A stretch of 64,000 nucleotides of DNA from Erythrocercus mccallii (Eukaryota; Chordata; Aves; Passeriformes; Dicruridae). Shown one piece after another: positions 1 to 13,800 of the stretch (its first letter is position 1; each line of letters begins with the position of its first letter). The position numbers were made by a program, and so were the translations under genes. The stretch is from contig VZRG01000734.1 in NCBI GenBank assembly GCA_013397435.1, forward strand, positions 186,001 to 250,000, read 5' to 3'. Below the pieces are notes generated by a model that had not been told where the DNA came from, ran no database searches, and saw only the letters and a list, made by a program, of their open reading frames with translations.

Positions 1-1627
1 AAGGAGATTTGACTCCATACTTTTATGCTCTTGTTGGGTAAAAAGCATAAAGAGCATTGGTTTCAAAATGCTCAGAGCTCTTTGGTTTGGGGAAGGACAG
101 TTTCAAGATCAGGGTTTATTTAGGACTAGTGTGTACCTAGCAGTAAGTTTGAGGCAGATACTTGGCAGAGAGCATTTGGGTCTGCACTAACATATCCCAT
201 ATAATCCAAAGACCAGGCAGCAAATTTATGCAAACCATGAACCCAGCACTAGTCAACAGACAGCAATGGGTGATTGAGGGCTAGGCCTGCGCATCCGTGA
301 GGGACACCTGGCAAAACCTAACATTTATTTAAATTAAACTTTACCTGTGGAGAACAAATACAACTTCTAACCATTATTTTTTCCACAAGTAAGAGCCAAA
401 GCTCTGCACCACCTTGTTCAATGCCGCATCCCCTGGCTGACACATCCTTGGACCTCGCAGTGTTTGTCCTGAGCTACTAAACTGGATCAGACTCGTCACT
501 CTGAGTCCTGCCTATGGATATTCCCAGAACGTAAGAGAGCACAGCTGAAGTCTGCCCAGAGGCATTTCTGCAGCTGCACAATGATTAATTGGTGCACATT
601 ACCATATCACAAATTAAAAAGACCTCAGCTTGCTTGAAATGCAGCATATTAACCTCTGAAACTGGCAGTCATGGATACCAGCTTCAAAAAGATTAATATC
701 AATACAACAGAATCCCAGAGGACAGCATCCCACTGCTGCCAGATTTTCTGGAGCTCAAAATAAGGCATTTTGAAGCTTTTTAAAGGTAGCAGCTTTCCAT
801 ACTTATTTTATTAAGAAAACCTAAAGTGGTTCATTTTTATAGACAGAATCCAAGAAATTGAGGAGGGCAAGGTGGATAACATTGCCAGGGAAAGCTGTGG
901 GCATGGATGGAGAGACAGGGAGCTGAGGGCAGGAAGCATACTGCCATTGTCACAGTTAATTAATTACCAAGAGCCTGAAAAGGTTTGTTACTAAAATAAC
1001 AACTCTGTTAGTTTAGGGCATTCTGCAGGTCCATTGAGGCTGCACAGTAACAGTGCACTCATCTCTGGAGCAGGAGATGCAGCAGCAGCTTGGAGATGCC
1101 AGTTTCACCCTGTACTCACTGCAGGCTGCGTCAGAAAAGCTAATAATCATTAAGCTGCCATCTTTTTATTTCTAATTATTTGTCTCCACAGCAGGGTTTC
1201 TCCAACCATCAAGCAAAAGGGAAGCAAGTCTCAAAGGCATAACTGTTTTGAAGTGGGCTCACAGCTGCCACAGCATGAATGGCTCTCCAAGAACAGTAGC
1301 AACTGCTCTGCCCACAGAGCTGGGAGGGAAAGCATCTCTGTTTAGGCTGGTTTTCAATATCAGTTTTTAGGTCAACTAAAACCGCCTTTCTTATGCAACA
1401 GAAAGCTCACTTGCTTTGGAATTTTTGCTTTCATTTAATTAGATGGTAATTCAGAGGGCAGCACTGTTATTCTGACCGCCACAATGAAAAGTGTTTTCAC
1501 TGCTTTACAAAGCAACAAAGTGAAAACACTGAGCTAAGCAGGCCCTAGAACTTGACACCATGTCAGAGACTGATGGTCTCTTCTGACAGGGGGGACAAGT
1601 GAAAGAGATACCCTGCTGCCACATTTC
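1..1627. other. No gene recognised
   Basis: Unique-looking AT-moderate sequence, with no exon, RNA gene or repeat that I can support. Confidence 0.6.
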
Positions 1628-2250
1628 CATAGAATCACAGAATCATTTAGGTTGGAAAAGCACATCAAGTTCAAAGAGGCTAACCATTAACCCACGACTG
1701 TCAAGCCCACCACTGCTAACCCATGCCCCTAGTTCCCACACCTACACGGGTTTTAAACAGGGACTCCACCATTGCCCTGGGCAGCCTGTGCCAGTGCCTG
1801 ATGATCTTTTCCATGAAGAAGTCTTTTTCCCTAATATCCAACTTAAACCTCCCCTGGCACAGCTTGAGGCCATTTCTTCTCATCCTGTCCCTTATTCCCT
1901 GAACCATCCCTCCCCAGCTGCCTGCTTCTGTCAAGGAGTTGTAGAGACAGGAGGTCATCCTTGAGCCTCCTTTTCTCCAGGGTGAGCCACCCTGGAGGAG
2001 CTCCCCCAGTTGCTCCTGCTGCTCCAGCCCCTTCTGCAGCTCTGTTCCTTTCCCTGGACATGCTCCAGCCCCTCAATGTCTTCTTGTGAGGGGTGCAAAA
2101 CTGACCCCAGGATTCAAGGTTTGGCCTCACCAGTGACCAGTACAGGGGGACTGCCCTGGTCCTTCTGGCCACACTAGTGCTGGTACAGGCCATGTGTCAT
2201 TTGCCTTCTTGCCCACCTGGGCTTGTGTTCAGGCACTGTCAACCAACAGA
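1628..2250 (-). mobile_element. CR1 LINE fragment, 3' part
   Basis: The plus strand begins ATAGAATCACAGAATCATTTA, the reverse complement of a CR1 tail. It continues through the typical CR1 3' region (GGCAGCCTGTGCCAGTGCCT, CCAGCCCCTTCTGCAGCTCT). This is the longest CR1 copy in the window. ORFs overlapping it are retrotransposon remnants. Confidence 0.9.
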
Positions 2251-4741
2251 AGAGGTTAAAGAAGAAGATCTCTCTGAAAGGTGCTGGAAACCTCATTTGT
2301 TCTTCCTCTTTGGGCTAGGTGTAAGCAAGAACTAAGGGGAGAACCAAATTCACAACAACAAGCTGTTCGAGGGCTCTGCAAAGCAGTGCCGTTCTCCAGG
2401 TCACCTATGAATTCTGGGATAGAAAGAAACAACATGTATAGTTAAAGATAACAGCACATGACTTCCAGCATCATCAGTGTCACCCTATGGAAAGACAGAG
2501 CCCAAACGCAGCCCATGATCGGACACTCTGCACTTACCACCACAGACATAGCTCTGGACACTTTTTCAGCAATGACCTCACCTTGGATTTCTTGACAGGC
2601 TTTAAATAATGGCAGTATATGTGAATCTCAGCTTGAAGAGCAAAACCCCCATTTTCCTTCACAGTTTCTGCTCCTCAGCTACTCCTGGCTTTCCTTCATG
2701 GAAGCTGCTGGTGTGTTACTTTCAGGACTGATGCCTAATACTTACCAGGTCAGGAGAGATTATCTTACTAAAATTCCTATGCATTTTATGTTTACCTATG
2801 AGATAAGCTAGGCTTAAAGATGGAGAGGCAGTCTGAGCCTGCTGTTTTCTCTGCTGGGAGAGGGTCAAGGTTGTCCCTGAGCCAGTGAAACTGTACCACA
2901 CTTTCTTTTTATCTTTGCTATCCCTAACAAGGTACCATGTGGCTTTCTTTGTCTGCTGACAAAGATTGACACCAATTATTCAGCAAGCAGCAAATTTCAT
3001 CTCATATGACATCAAAATCTCCAAAGCCTGTACCAAGCAGGACCACCAAAATACAGTTCTTTCCCCTCTGTGCCATATATGGAAGAAAACACGCAAAAGT
3101 AACATGGAGACTGCTCTGGGGAGAGCAAACCAGGGATTGTCCAGGTTAGCAGCATTTCCCAAGGGAGAAATTCACCCTTAACCAGAGACTTGTCATACAG
3201 AGATAGCCAGATGGGTGACTGTCCCGAGGGTCTGCTCAAGCACTGAGCAGGAAGACTCTCTGGCCAAAGACCTGCTCCAGGCTATCCTGGCACAGCTGCA
3301 GCTGCTGTGCTGGTACAGCTTTGCCTCTCGCTAACCCATTCCAACCACCATGCAAGTGAGCACTTGTATCTTGCTCCACATATGAGCTCACACCAGCTTC
3401 TAGCTATACCTTCCACACCAGGGAGTTTTATTCTGCATTCAAATTGCTGCTGGGTGTTTGGTGGGGTTGGACCTCAGCATCTCTGACTGAGGCAGGTTTT
3501 CTAGTTAATTAACGATCCTGCTTTTGGAGATTTGGTAGCAAAGCTCATTCAGATCAGGAGGCAGCTGCACATCTTCCAAATATAGTTCTCACTTCTGAAT
3601 AAGAACAACAGGTTTATGCTTGGATTTGATTCATCTCTCCCACTCCACCATGAGGCATTGTATAATGATGTTGAGTTTAAGAATAAAGCAATCTGTTCCT
3701 GGCACCTTCCTCTGCTTTCCCTTCAAGTCTTTCATCAATGACTAGCAGCACATGGAATACTCAGGCACAGAGCAGAGCTGCTCTAAGTGTGCTCAGCTCT
3801 TTCCCTTACTGGGAGAGGAGAGGGTGGGGAAGAGGAGTGATGGAGAGGAGAGGGGAAAGCTTAGCAGGAGGATAGTTTGAATTTAAAAAAAGAAAAAAAG
3901 TAAATTTAAACTTACTGAAATTTCCAGAGAACACAACCTCGATGCAAAGGCATCACTGCCTCCAGAGAAACAGTTTCACCAAGCAGATCCCTTTCCTTCC
4001 CTCCACCCTGAGTACATATACCTTGTCCCCAGAGGCTTTAATATATAAACACCACCTCACAGCCAAGTTCATACCGGGCACCAAACCTCTGCAGGGAAAT
4101 CATCAGAATCCACCCCACCTGGGCATTTTTTCCCCCATGCAAAGCAGGTTCTCCATGAACACAAACTGAAAACATCCATGCCTGATGCTCTTCTCCAAGC
4201 TCAACACGCATTTCCTCTCCTCTCCTGCCAGAATGGCCTCAGGCTCCTCTCCGTGCCCTGCAAAGCCCCAACCATCCACGGTTTGCAAAGAGCAAGGTGG
4301 TCCAGTGCTATCAGAGAGCCCCTTTCACAACTACAGCACTGACTTGCCACCAACAGATGTCAGGAGACATCCTGAGAAGAACAGGAAGCATTGCTTTTCA
4401 CTCGCAAAAATATTTTCCCTTCCATTTGCCCACTTGCTGGCACTTAGTGTGTTTTTATCCCCAGGTCAGTGCCCCACAGCCTAGGCTGACAGGAAAAACT
4501 ACTACTGGAGGCTTCTTCATATTATAAAATACAGCAATTTCCAGGCCAACTGAGTGCTTTTCAATATCCAAAATCTTCACACACACACACAGACAATAAA
4601 TCATGCTGTTTGACAACAACCAATGTTTCAGAGTTTAAGACAGAATAAACAGGTCAGTTCATTATTTAAATAGGTCTGATCACTAAGTCAAATCAACTTG
4701 CTTCCATTTCCACCCACTGATCTAAGAAAGCAGGTACTTAC
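2251..4741. other. No gene recognised
   Basis: Unique-looking sequence. It includes a purine-rich stretch near 3810-3900 and a short CA repeat at about 4577-4591. No coding signal stands out. Confidence 0.55.
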
Positions 4742-5014
4742 CCAGAGATGAGAGAGCCAGGCCAACCACAGAGGTGAGGCAGGAAAATCCATGGCAGAGC
4801 AATGGATAAAAGAATGGAGAAGAGATATTGGTTAAAAAGCAGTTCCAGCTGAACACGAAAAACCCTTACACCCACCAGAAAAAAACCCTCGAGCCACAAA
4901 GCCAAGTGCTCACACTTGTACCCACATGAGCAAGGCAACAGGGCGAACTTCAGTATCTGACTCTTCCAGAAGTGAAGGTGGAACCGGATGTTCACGGTCA
5001 GCCACTTCTTAGAA
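4742..5014 (-). other. Weak candidate exon
   Basis: A minus-strand open stretch of about 110 codons ends at a consensus donor (CTGG/GTAAGT, GT at 4741-4740). It is preceded by a T/C-rich tract and TTTCTAAG as a possible acceptor. The translation (around KKWLTVNIRFHLHFWKSQ) is not recognised, so a chance frame is quite possible. Confidence 0.15.
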
Positions 5015-5673
5015 ATGTAAACACCAAGTGGGGAAGGGAAAAAAACCCCAAAACATCAGCTCGGCATTACCTAACGCTGATAATACAGTGCACAGTGACG
5101 CAGGCACCCCATGCCTGCCAGCCTCCCAGAAGTGCCGCCTCCCGGGCCAGCCCCGGGCCACTCGCTAGGCCCTGCCGAGCTCCGGGCACAACCGGGCTGC
5201 AGGACCAGCGGGCTCCGTGGAGGCTGCAGGCTGGCCCCGTGCACTTCTGCGCCCGTCCAGCTCCTCTGGACTTACATAACTTCTCGTGCAAACTTCTGAA
5301 GGGCTGGACACGGCTCAGCGCCACCGGTCCCGACTCCACAGGGCTCCAACTGAGCCCTCTAGTGGGCTTCAAAAATTCCACAAAACACCAAGACCCTTAA
5401 TTTAATTAACACTCAGCCAGAGGCCTCTAAACCCTAATCCTCTCTACAAAAGGATCATTAACTAAATCAAGAGATTCAAGAGAGCAACGGTGCTCTCAGC
5501 TGCGGCAAGGCTGGCTGTGTGCTCCGGTGGGCACACACCAGGGCCTGAAATTCAGCCAGATCCTCAGCCCATACAAGAGCCTCACTGAGGGTACAGAGAC
5601 CTGCCTCACATAAGCACACAGTCGAGCACTTGTGGCACAAGTTTGGCATGATACCGGACTCAACAGTCACCCT
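5015..5673. other. GC-rich patch without recognised gene
   Basis: Between about 5097 and 5345 the sequence is GC-rich with some CpG. Frames on both strands are open by composition. There is no recognisable product. Confidence 0.45.
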
Positions 5674-5775
5674 GAATCATGGAATGGTTTGTGTTGGAAG
5701 GGTCCTTAAAGCTCATCTCCTTCCAACCCACTGCCACAGGCAGGGACACCTTCCACTAGACCAGGTGGAGAGAAG
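5674..5775 (-). mobile_element. CR1 LINE 3' fragment
   Basis: AATCATGGAATGGTTTGTGT and CTTCCACTAGACCAGGT match an antisense CR1 3' end, truncated after about 100 bp. Confidence 0.85.
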
Positions 5776-8700
5776 GGCACAAGCCCATACCCTTCCTTTG
5801 GGACACACCATGATGCCAACAGTCCCAGTGCCATCATCTCCATCAAGACTGAAAACCCAAACTATTGAACCAGGAGAAGAGCTGAAGCACCATTTGTTTT
5901 TTAAGTGTTATTATCCAGCCTGGGTGCAGGTAGAGAGCAGCTCTCCTTTCAAGAGGCAGCCTCAGTCCCTTAGCTGAAGGCTGGGAAAACTACTCCATCT
6001 TGCCCAGCCCTGCCAGCATGAACAGCAGGAAGGGCTGTTCTCACCAACGAGCTAGGGTGTACCACCTTGGCAGAAGAATTCACAGCATGCAGGGTGTAGT
6101 CAGGGAAAAGCCTTCACAGTCAAAGGTTCCCAGCCCACATACCTCACCCCCAGCATGAAAGGGATGGAGATCTTGCCCTTTGCAAGTGGCTCTCTTGGAA
6201 AGTCACCTCCAGCTTCCAAGCCACACAGAGGATCCAGAGCAGGTGCGAGGAGCACATCCATGAGACAGCTCATTAGTGTGGTGAAAAGGAGCAGAAGAGC
6301 TTAATTACAGGGTAGGAATCATTCCCTCTGGGTTTGAATGCCAGCAGCAGCCTCAGTAGGGCTGTGCTGCCTCACAGGATAGGCATTCCTCAAAAGATAC
6401 CCGCAGCCAATGTCACCTCTGCCCATGGTGATCGGGATCCCAGCTGGGGCTGTAAATGATCTGCAGAGACTAAGGCTCCAAATGTGAGGAAACAAAATGA
6501 GGAAGAATTCAGATGTTGCTCGCAGAAAAAACAGCTCTGCCAGCAGCAGCCTGCACAGGTCTGGAGATGCTAGTGCAGCTCACCTACAGGCACTGGTCCC
6601 TTGATTTTTGGTGTTGTGTGTGAGCACCCCAGTCTCCAAAGCAGCTTTTGAGGCTCAGATTGTGCAGTTCACCAGGACAGAGACAGCAGTGGCTGCTGGT
6701 GGGGTACACCCCAGAGGCTGCCACAGCCTGGGTGGGGTTTTTGGGATGGCCAGGAGATGCTTTAGAGTACTATCTCTCCTCACACCAACACAGCCTTCCC
6801 TGGAACCTCAGCCCTCTAGGGTGCCAGCCAAACTGGTCACAGACCCTCTATGTTTGGGACTGAATGCTGGACAGTATTCACAGAGGTTTCCATTTTTAGT
6901 CTTTGCCTCTACCTCCTCCCTGCATCTCCTCAGGATGTGCCTCCAGGATAGAGTCGACACGTCGATGCCTCCTTGCCCAAAGATGCAGGAACAACTGCTC
7001 CCAGAGCTAATGAGGCTCTGACCCAGGGCAGTTTTCAGCATACACAGAATAAGCAGTCCTCTCTGTATTCACCTCCTGGGAAAATCTTTAGAGCTCCATC
7101 TCCCCAGCCTGGGAAAGAACACAGATGGTCACGGAGATTAAAGCATACAGAGAATTAACCACCCTATGCAAATGAGCTTCTTCATCCAGCCCCACACTGC
7201 CTGGCAGTTTGATGTCCAGCACTTGGATGTGATCATTGTGGCTTGCTGAGCTCCGATAACAACCTTGTATTTACCAGGACAGGGGCCAGGAAGCTGAGGA
7301 GGATGAAGACAGTTTGTAGGGAAGGCAGAATACAAACCGTCAGAGCCAGGCAGCTGCTGAAATAACATTCACCTCATGCTACAGCAGAAGAAAAAGCAGC
7401 AGCACCAGAAACAACCCTGGTCAGCAGCACAGATCAATTCTGCACTTGTATAACTTGTATGTTCCCAATCAAAGGCAGCTTGGATGGAGCAAGCAGTGCT
7501 ACAACCACAACATGGGCCATCTGCAACTCCAGACACTGCTCTCACAGCACCAGGTGCCCACAGGATGGCAGAAGAAAACCCATACCAGCTCCTGCTGCCT
7601 TTCCTAGAAGGCTGAAGTCTTGGCACCCAGCTGACGCATAGGATCTGTCAGCACACCACACTGGGATAGGGCCACATAAACTTCCCAAGAAAGGCAGGGT
7701 TTCTCCAGGCTACCTTCCAGAGAGGAGCTGCACCTCAAACCCACCAGCAATAGGTTTAAATCTTATTTCATTTTTACTCAAAACCATTTTACTTTACTTA
7801 AACACTTTAAAAAAATTCCAGCAGGCATGGACATCTTGCTCAGGCAGTGCCCAGCTGCCAGTGGATCCTTAGGGCCAAGTTTCAGGCCATGCCATGATGC
7901 AGATGACTGCGTTTGCTATTAAAAGACTCCACTCTGCACCCGAGGAAATTCTCAAGCAGTGCTGACCCCGTCTGCCAGCCTGTGAGCCTCTGAGCAGCCA
8001 CGGATTGGCCAAGGCCAATCTCGGCCATATGGGAGAGGTTCACCTCCACGTCAGACACAGCACCTCCAGCACAACATCAACACAGACGCACAAAGTCACG
8101 TTACAGCTCAACGTGGTTCTGTGCTGGGCTAACATCTGCCCTCCCTTGCTCCACACTCAGCATTTGAGTTCACCCAGGGGCAGGGAGGCAACTTGTGCTG
8201 TCGTGTCCGATACATGTCCTCAGCAGAGACAAAGAGCTCTCCTCAAGTTCTGAAGTGCCCACAAGCAGCTTACCCCATCTCCAAGGGGTTTTGGAGAGTG
8301 GATATGGAAATACAAGCCCTTGGATGGCTGGTACTATCCAGTGAGCACCTAAACCACTGCAGCAGTCAGAGGGATCAGGTCACAGAGGTCACATACAGCA
8401 TGATACACAGCTGCCTTAACACCCTGGTGATGCTTTGAGGCATCAGTCCACCCCCCCACCCCCCCCAATGCTGAAGTCAGTGCCAACACAGAGTTTTCCA
8501 GGCCCTAAAGCTCAGAGCTTCCCCATAGCTGCCCTGCACTGCCTTGTTAGCAACACCCACCAGATTGTTATAATGCCACTGCAGTCCACTCTAAAGGCTC
8601 CCAGCACACACCAAGCCTTACATCCTCTCCTTAAATCTAGTTCTGGTCAACTGTGACCAGATAAAATTACCCACATGAAAGGCATTCAAAGCTGCCTCTA

Positions 8701-11700
8701 GTAAGAGGATGTATTCATACCATCAAGCTGGGGTGGTTCCTCCTCTGCTGCTTTCCTGGGCTCAAAAACTTGCCTCACATTAAGTGGACCAGCAAGAACT
8801 TCACCGCATTCCTTGTTACAAAACCTGCCTTTCCCAGGAATGGAAGGAAAAGTCAGGCTTCTCAGTCATCTATTCACAAATGAGCAGAGAACATTTTAAC
8901 AGAATTAATTCATTTAATTGAATAGCACATGGGGGCTTTATTTGTGTTGGCAAAGGGCTTTGAAGTGAGCAGATGGAGGAGCAAGGGCAGGCCCCATGCC
9001 CCAAAACACTTCTCAGGGGCCAGGAAACATGTCCAGGTCAAGCCGGCAGCCTTACACAGGCCAGGATGGGCCTGGGGTGGCTCCCACAGCCTCAGCATCC
9101 TCCCAGAGGGGTTCCCAGCTGCCCCAAATCACCAGGAAGTCACCACCAGGGTTGACACAGCACAACAAGACACCTCAAGTTCCCATCAAGCCTCTTCTTC
9201 TAAAATCTGCCAATGAGCAGTAGTTTTGGAGCCTTCCCAGAGCCTCAGGGTCCGACTTGAGGGGGTTGAGACAGCAAAAAGCAGTTCCAACACGGCATTT
9301 GTGTCCTGACACAGACTCCAAGCTGGGAGCCCAGATGGTGGTTGTGTGAGCCCTTCCCACGGCACCCCGTCCTCATCTGGTAGTCTAGGCTTTTCTCGGG
9401 GGGCATCAGGAGTGGACTAGACACAAACCATACTAATTGGATAGACAGAGAGTCCTGCAGCCCTACAAAGCTGCGAGCAGCTGCTCAGAACCTCTTGTGA
9501 ACCACAAAAATAGTTTCATGTACAGAGCATGGATTAAACACTACAAACACCCTTTTCTTCCCTCTGTGCAAAGTGCATTTTTCCCTACCACAGTCCCAAA
9601 ACAAAATCCAGCCCTGCAGATCAAACAAGGAAATTTAGCAAACTTTGAGCATGAACAATAGCAGGAGGATTTTCCAGACCTTCAAGCTTGTTTGGCAAGT
9701 TCCAGATTATGTAAAGCATTGCTCTGCCATTGTCAGGGAAGCCGTGCCCTGTGCCAGAGCCAGCTGGCACCACACTGCCCACCCATCACTGCCTACACCC
9801 GCAAAGGCAGCAGGCCTTGTGCAACACCACAAACTCCTTCCCAGGCATTTCCACTGCAGCAGCCACTGCCTTTCATTTTACACCTTTTTCTTTGTGATTA
9901 ATTATCTTCCCAGGGTCTCGGTTTTCCAGCCCATCCTGCCCAGGTGTTTGGTGGCCTGGATGAAGAGTATCCTTTGTGTCTGCAGGGTGGCTTTACCATG
10001 GCTGTGCCCAGAGGTGAAGGATCCCTTCCATGGTTTAACTAGTCCTTGGCTTTTCTGCCACTTGGGCCATGCCAGAGGGCTGAAGTGCTTATTGCTGTGC
10101 ACACATCCTCTGGGAAAACAATACGAGAGCCTGAACTCATTCCACATTCAGCACCCAGCCGGAAAAAAATCCTGAGGCAGGCAGGATAGTAGCCTTCATC
10201 CCTGGTACGAATGAGCCATGTCCCCTGGCAATGGTCTAGCACATGGTCCCAGTGCATTTACCTAATTAAGACTTAATGAAGTAGGGAGATCTATTGTGGG
10301 CCTGGCAGGAGAGCAGATGTGCCCCCTGAACCCAGCCACTGCCAAGGAAAGCACACTGCTGTCTCCAAGGTGAATCAGCAGGAAAAGCTGGGGCCAGGAT
10401 GCTCAGCCCTGCAAATTCCCCACCCCGCTGCTTTCTCAGAGTAGGGACAGAAGATGATTTCTCTGGTCATCAGCAGCCTCTAGTGGGGAGCTGTGGGCAG
10501 CTGTGGTGGCTGCTTCAGCCAGACCCCAGAGCCCCAGCCAGCCCACACTGGTTGTTCCCACCTGCTCAGAACGGGACGGCATGACAAAGTCCCAATGTCA
10601 TGGTATAAGGGACCCAAACCATCATGGCCTCATTGGGATAACCGCTGTGTGAGACTGCTTATCCCCCAGGTGCTGGTCCCAAGCTAAATATGGATAACCA
10701 ACTACAGCCCCTCCTGGTGAATCCCAACTCAGAGCTCACACAAATCACTGCATGAAGCAAAACTCATAAAAAGAACAACCAAGACATCCCTCTCCTTCCT
10801 GGGCAGCTCACTGAGAGACACCTCCATGCTAATGATGGGCAAGTCTTCCCCCCTTCCCAAATCACACCTCCAACCACAGCATCCAGCCTGACCAAGAGCC
10901 AGTTATGAACCTAAACTTCCAGCCACCACGGCCTCAAGCCTCTTTCTGGCAGCTGTGAACACAAAGGAGCAGACAATTCTTGCCCTCTGGGACAGGGACC
11001 ACCTGCAGCCTGGCTTGCCCTCCAGGGAATAGCTAGGGAGGAAGCTCAGAAAAACCTTGCTATATATTAAATCAGTGACATAACTGCAAAGTGCTCTCCT
11101 TGGAAAACGGCTGATGTTTTGCCTTTTTTCTGAGAGATCCTCTCCCCGCCATTGGCTATGAAAGGACCATGCCAGCCTGGGGGGATGTGCGGTGCGGAGC
11201 AATGCGGCTGCAGGCAATTCCAGCAGCTGCCAGGCTGCGCGTCAGGAAGAGGGAGTCTCATCCAGCAGCACCGCTGCAGATGAGAAGGCACTTTCTCTCC
11301 TCAGCAGGTTTCAAGCCCTCTTGAAAGGCCTGAAGTTTCTCCTAAGTGCCAGGAAAAGCGGGGGGACAGGAGAGCCCCACATTCACAGAACATGTTAAGC
11401 ACCATCATGGGAAGCAGTCTGATGGACAGATCAACCTTTTGCTGCTGCTGCTGACTTGCCATTATCATCACCACAGGCAGAAGCAGCACGTGCCCCACTT
11501 TGTTGGAGAAACTGAGGGGCTGCCAGCACCATGAGCTAGAAGAGACCCACATCTACACAGGTCCTGGAACTGGGAGAGGAACTATACTCCTGAAGAGTTG
11601 CAAATTGTTCCACATGTTTCAGCTGCATCCTCTCGGAGACAGACATGGTGCAGGTGCACCACCATGGGCACCAGTGGTCATGAGCAGGGTAATGGCTCAA

Positions 11701-12429
11701 AGGAAGGACTAAGTCAAATATGGAACCTCGGATCCATGTCACCCCAACTCAGGTGCAAGTTACTCCCACAGACTAACCGGGTTACTCTGGCAGAAAGAGG
11801 ACGCAAAAGAGACCTGACTGGCTCTCTCCTACAGCTGTATCTGTGCTTCCACTAAGCCTCAGGAAGGGAATATAGGGATGGGAACGTTCCGGGATGCACC
11901 TTCCGAGAACCCAACTTGCTCCCATGCTCCAGGGCAACTTCTCGTCCACTAGGCAGCACCACCAGCCTTTCCCATGCTGGCCGTTTGCTGTGGCTCAGCT
12001 ATTCCCGCTGCTGGGCAGTGACAGAGCGTGTGTGTCATGTGACAGTGCCGGGGCCAACGGTGCACCCTGAACCTCGGCCCTGCACACCTCACACAGCCTG
12101 ACCTCATGCAGGGCACGTGTGACTGACATCAGCCCCCGTACCGTCCAACCCCTGGCTCAGCCTCACAGCCCCACCACAGCCCCTCACACAAACCGCAGAG
12201 CAAGTGTTGGTTTTCCCCAGGCGGGAGCCTCGGTGTAAGTCAATGCTCGGGCGAGGAGGCGGCGGCCGGCAGCGCCGAGCCAAGGCACACCCCTCCATTG
12301 CAACACAGCCCTAAAGATAGTCACTGTCCCCTGCTGTCCCTTGCCATCCCACCAGCCGCTCAGACCCCGCCAAGGAGCAGGGAAGGCAGACGCCACCGGC
12401 ACAGCCAACGGCAGGGACTAAGGAGCAGG
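5776..12429. other. No gene recognised
   Basis: This is non-coding as far as I can see. A C homopolymer-like tract lies at 8451-8466. Short ORFs of 60-180 codons show no family motif and no flanking splice signals that convince me. Confidence 0.55.
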
Positions 12430-12850
12430 TTTACCAGCCTCTCGTCCCACCACGACTGCAGGAGGGCGAAATTCAGGAGAGGAAGAGATTGCAGGAACCG
12501 CCGGGCACCCCGCACACGCCTCTAGCTGCAACTTCAGCGCAAAGTGTCCCCGTCGAGGAGGGGACGTGAAGACATCGACCCGCCCCCGGGCGCGAGGAAG
12601 GCGATGGGAGGTTTCAGCGCGGCATCGACCAGCGCCGGGACAGGGATCGACGGCAGGAGCGGTCTCAGCCGCCCCGCAGCTCGGCCACTGCCGCCGGCTT
12701 TGGGAACCGTCCCGGCGAGCGCAGACGGGATCTCGGGGAGAGATCGCGGCTCTCCCGAAGCCACAGACTGAACTGCCGCATCTCGGGCACAGCCCCAGCA
12801 ACACCGAATGCTCCAAGAACCAGAGCTGGACTCAAACACCAAAGTGGAAG
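12430..12850. promoter_or_regulatory. CpG-rich block of unknown role
   Basis: The CpG dinucleotide density is high, with repeated GATCG/CGGGA-like words, against a CpG-poor background. Overlapping ORFs on both strands are composition artefacts. It could be an alternative promoter or first exon for the same minus-strand transcript as the 13.8 kb promoter. Confidence 0.45.
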
Positions 12851-12989
12851 CTGCCATGTCTCAGGAAGGGACACCAGTGCTACTGCCGTGACTGTGGGGT
12901 GCAGGGGGGACGCCACTCGCCGAGGCTGCACCTGCCTTTTCCCCTCCACTGCACCAGTGGAAACAACAGTACGGGAGGAAACATCCAGG

Positions 12990-13745
12990 GTTGGCACTCC
13001 CCGTGAGGCAAGGCCCATCCACCTCCTAAGCATGAATCCACTGTGGGTGGCCCTCCGCCCCACATCCTCCCCCGCAGCCCCATTCAGAGTCTCTAAGACA
13101 GCTCTAGTACACCCCATTCCCCCCACACCCAGCCTGACCCTACTGGGAATCCCCCACTCCAGAGCACCTCAGTTCCTTCCTGCCCCATAGGCTTCCTGAC
13201 AGTGCTGCAGGTGCTCCCCTAGTCTCTCCCAGCCCCTGAACATCCCCTTTTTCTCCATAACCCCCTGCTCCACACCTCAGTCACCCTGGGTCCCCCACAC
13301 CTAGACAGACATCTCCACCCCCCCACCAAACCCTTAAGCACCCTAAAACACCTCACATCCAGCTTGACCTCTATGGGTGCCCCTGGTTCCCGCAGCCCCA
13401 GGTCATCCCACATCCAGCCTGACGCCACCGAAGACCCCCTGATTCACAGCACCCTAATGTCCTCTGGCAACCCCTCCACTCCATAAGCAGCCTGAGCCCC
13501 CATGTGCCCCACCAGCACCACAACTCTTCCTATAACCCCGCAGCCCATGACCAGACTAATCCACCACGGGTCCCTCTCGGGAGCCCCAAATCCTCCAGAA
13601 ATTGCTTGACCCCTATACACCCCAAAGCACCCCAGGACCCCCACAGCACCCCCGCACCCCATAACCTACCTGACCAATACACCTGTCACCCTCCGCCCAA
13701 GCCTCTCTCACCCCACTTCCCTCCACGACCCCTGGCCTCCCCTCG
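12990..13745. other. Strongly C-skewed tract next to the 13.8 kb promoter
   Basis: Long runs of CCCC and CACCCC with few G residues occur on the plus strand, so the minus strand is G-rich. Loose repetition of phrases such as CCAGCCTGAC suggests degenerate tandem duplication. No exon was recognised. Confidence 0.6.
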
Positions 13746-13750
13746 CTCAC

Positions 13751-13800
13751 CGGGAACCACCGCTCTGCTCCGCGCTGCCTCCACCTGCACTGTTGGCCCC
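13751..13800 (-). other. Candidate minus-strand non-coding first exon
   Basis: Reading leftward from the CRE/GC-box promoter, the sequence ends at GGTTCCCG followed by donor GTGAGC (GT at 13750-13749). The exon 5' end is not determined. No long open frame is present, so it would be a 5' UTR exon. The G-rich sequence that follows on this strand fits transcription in this direction. Confidence 0.4.

Noticed and set aside
1843..2193. Minus-strand 116-codon ORF
   Set aside because: It lies in the CR1 copy at 1628-2250 and is a remnant of retrotransposon 3' sequence, not a host gene.
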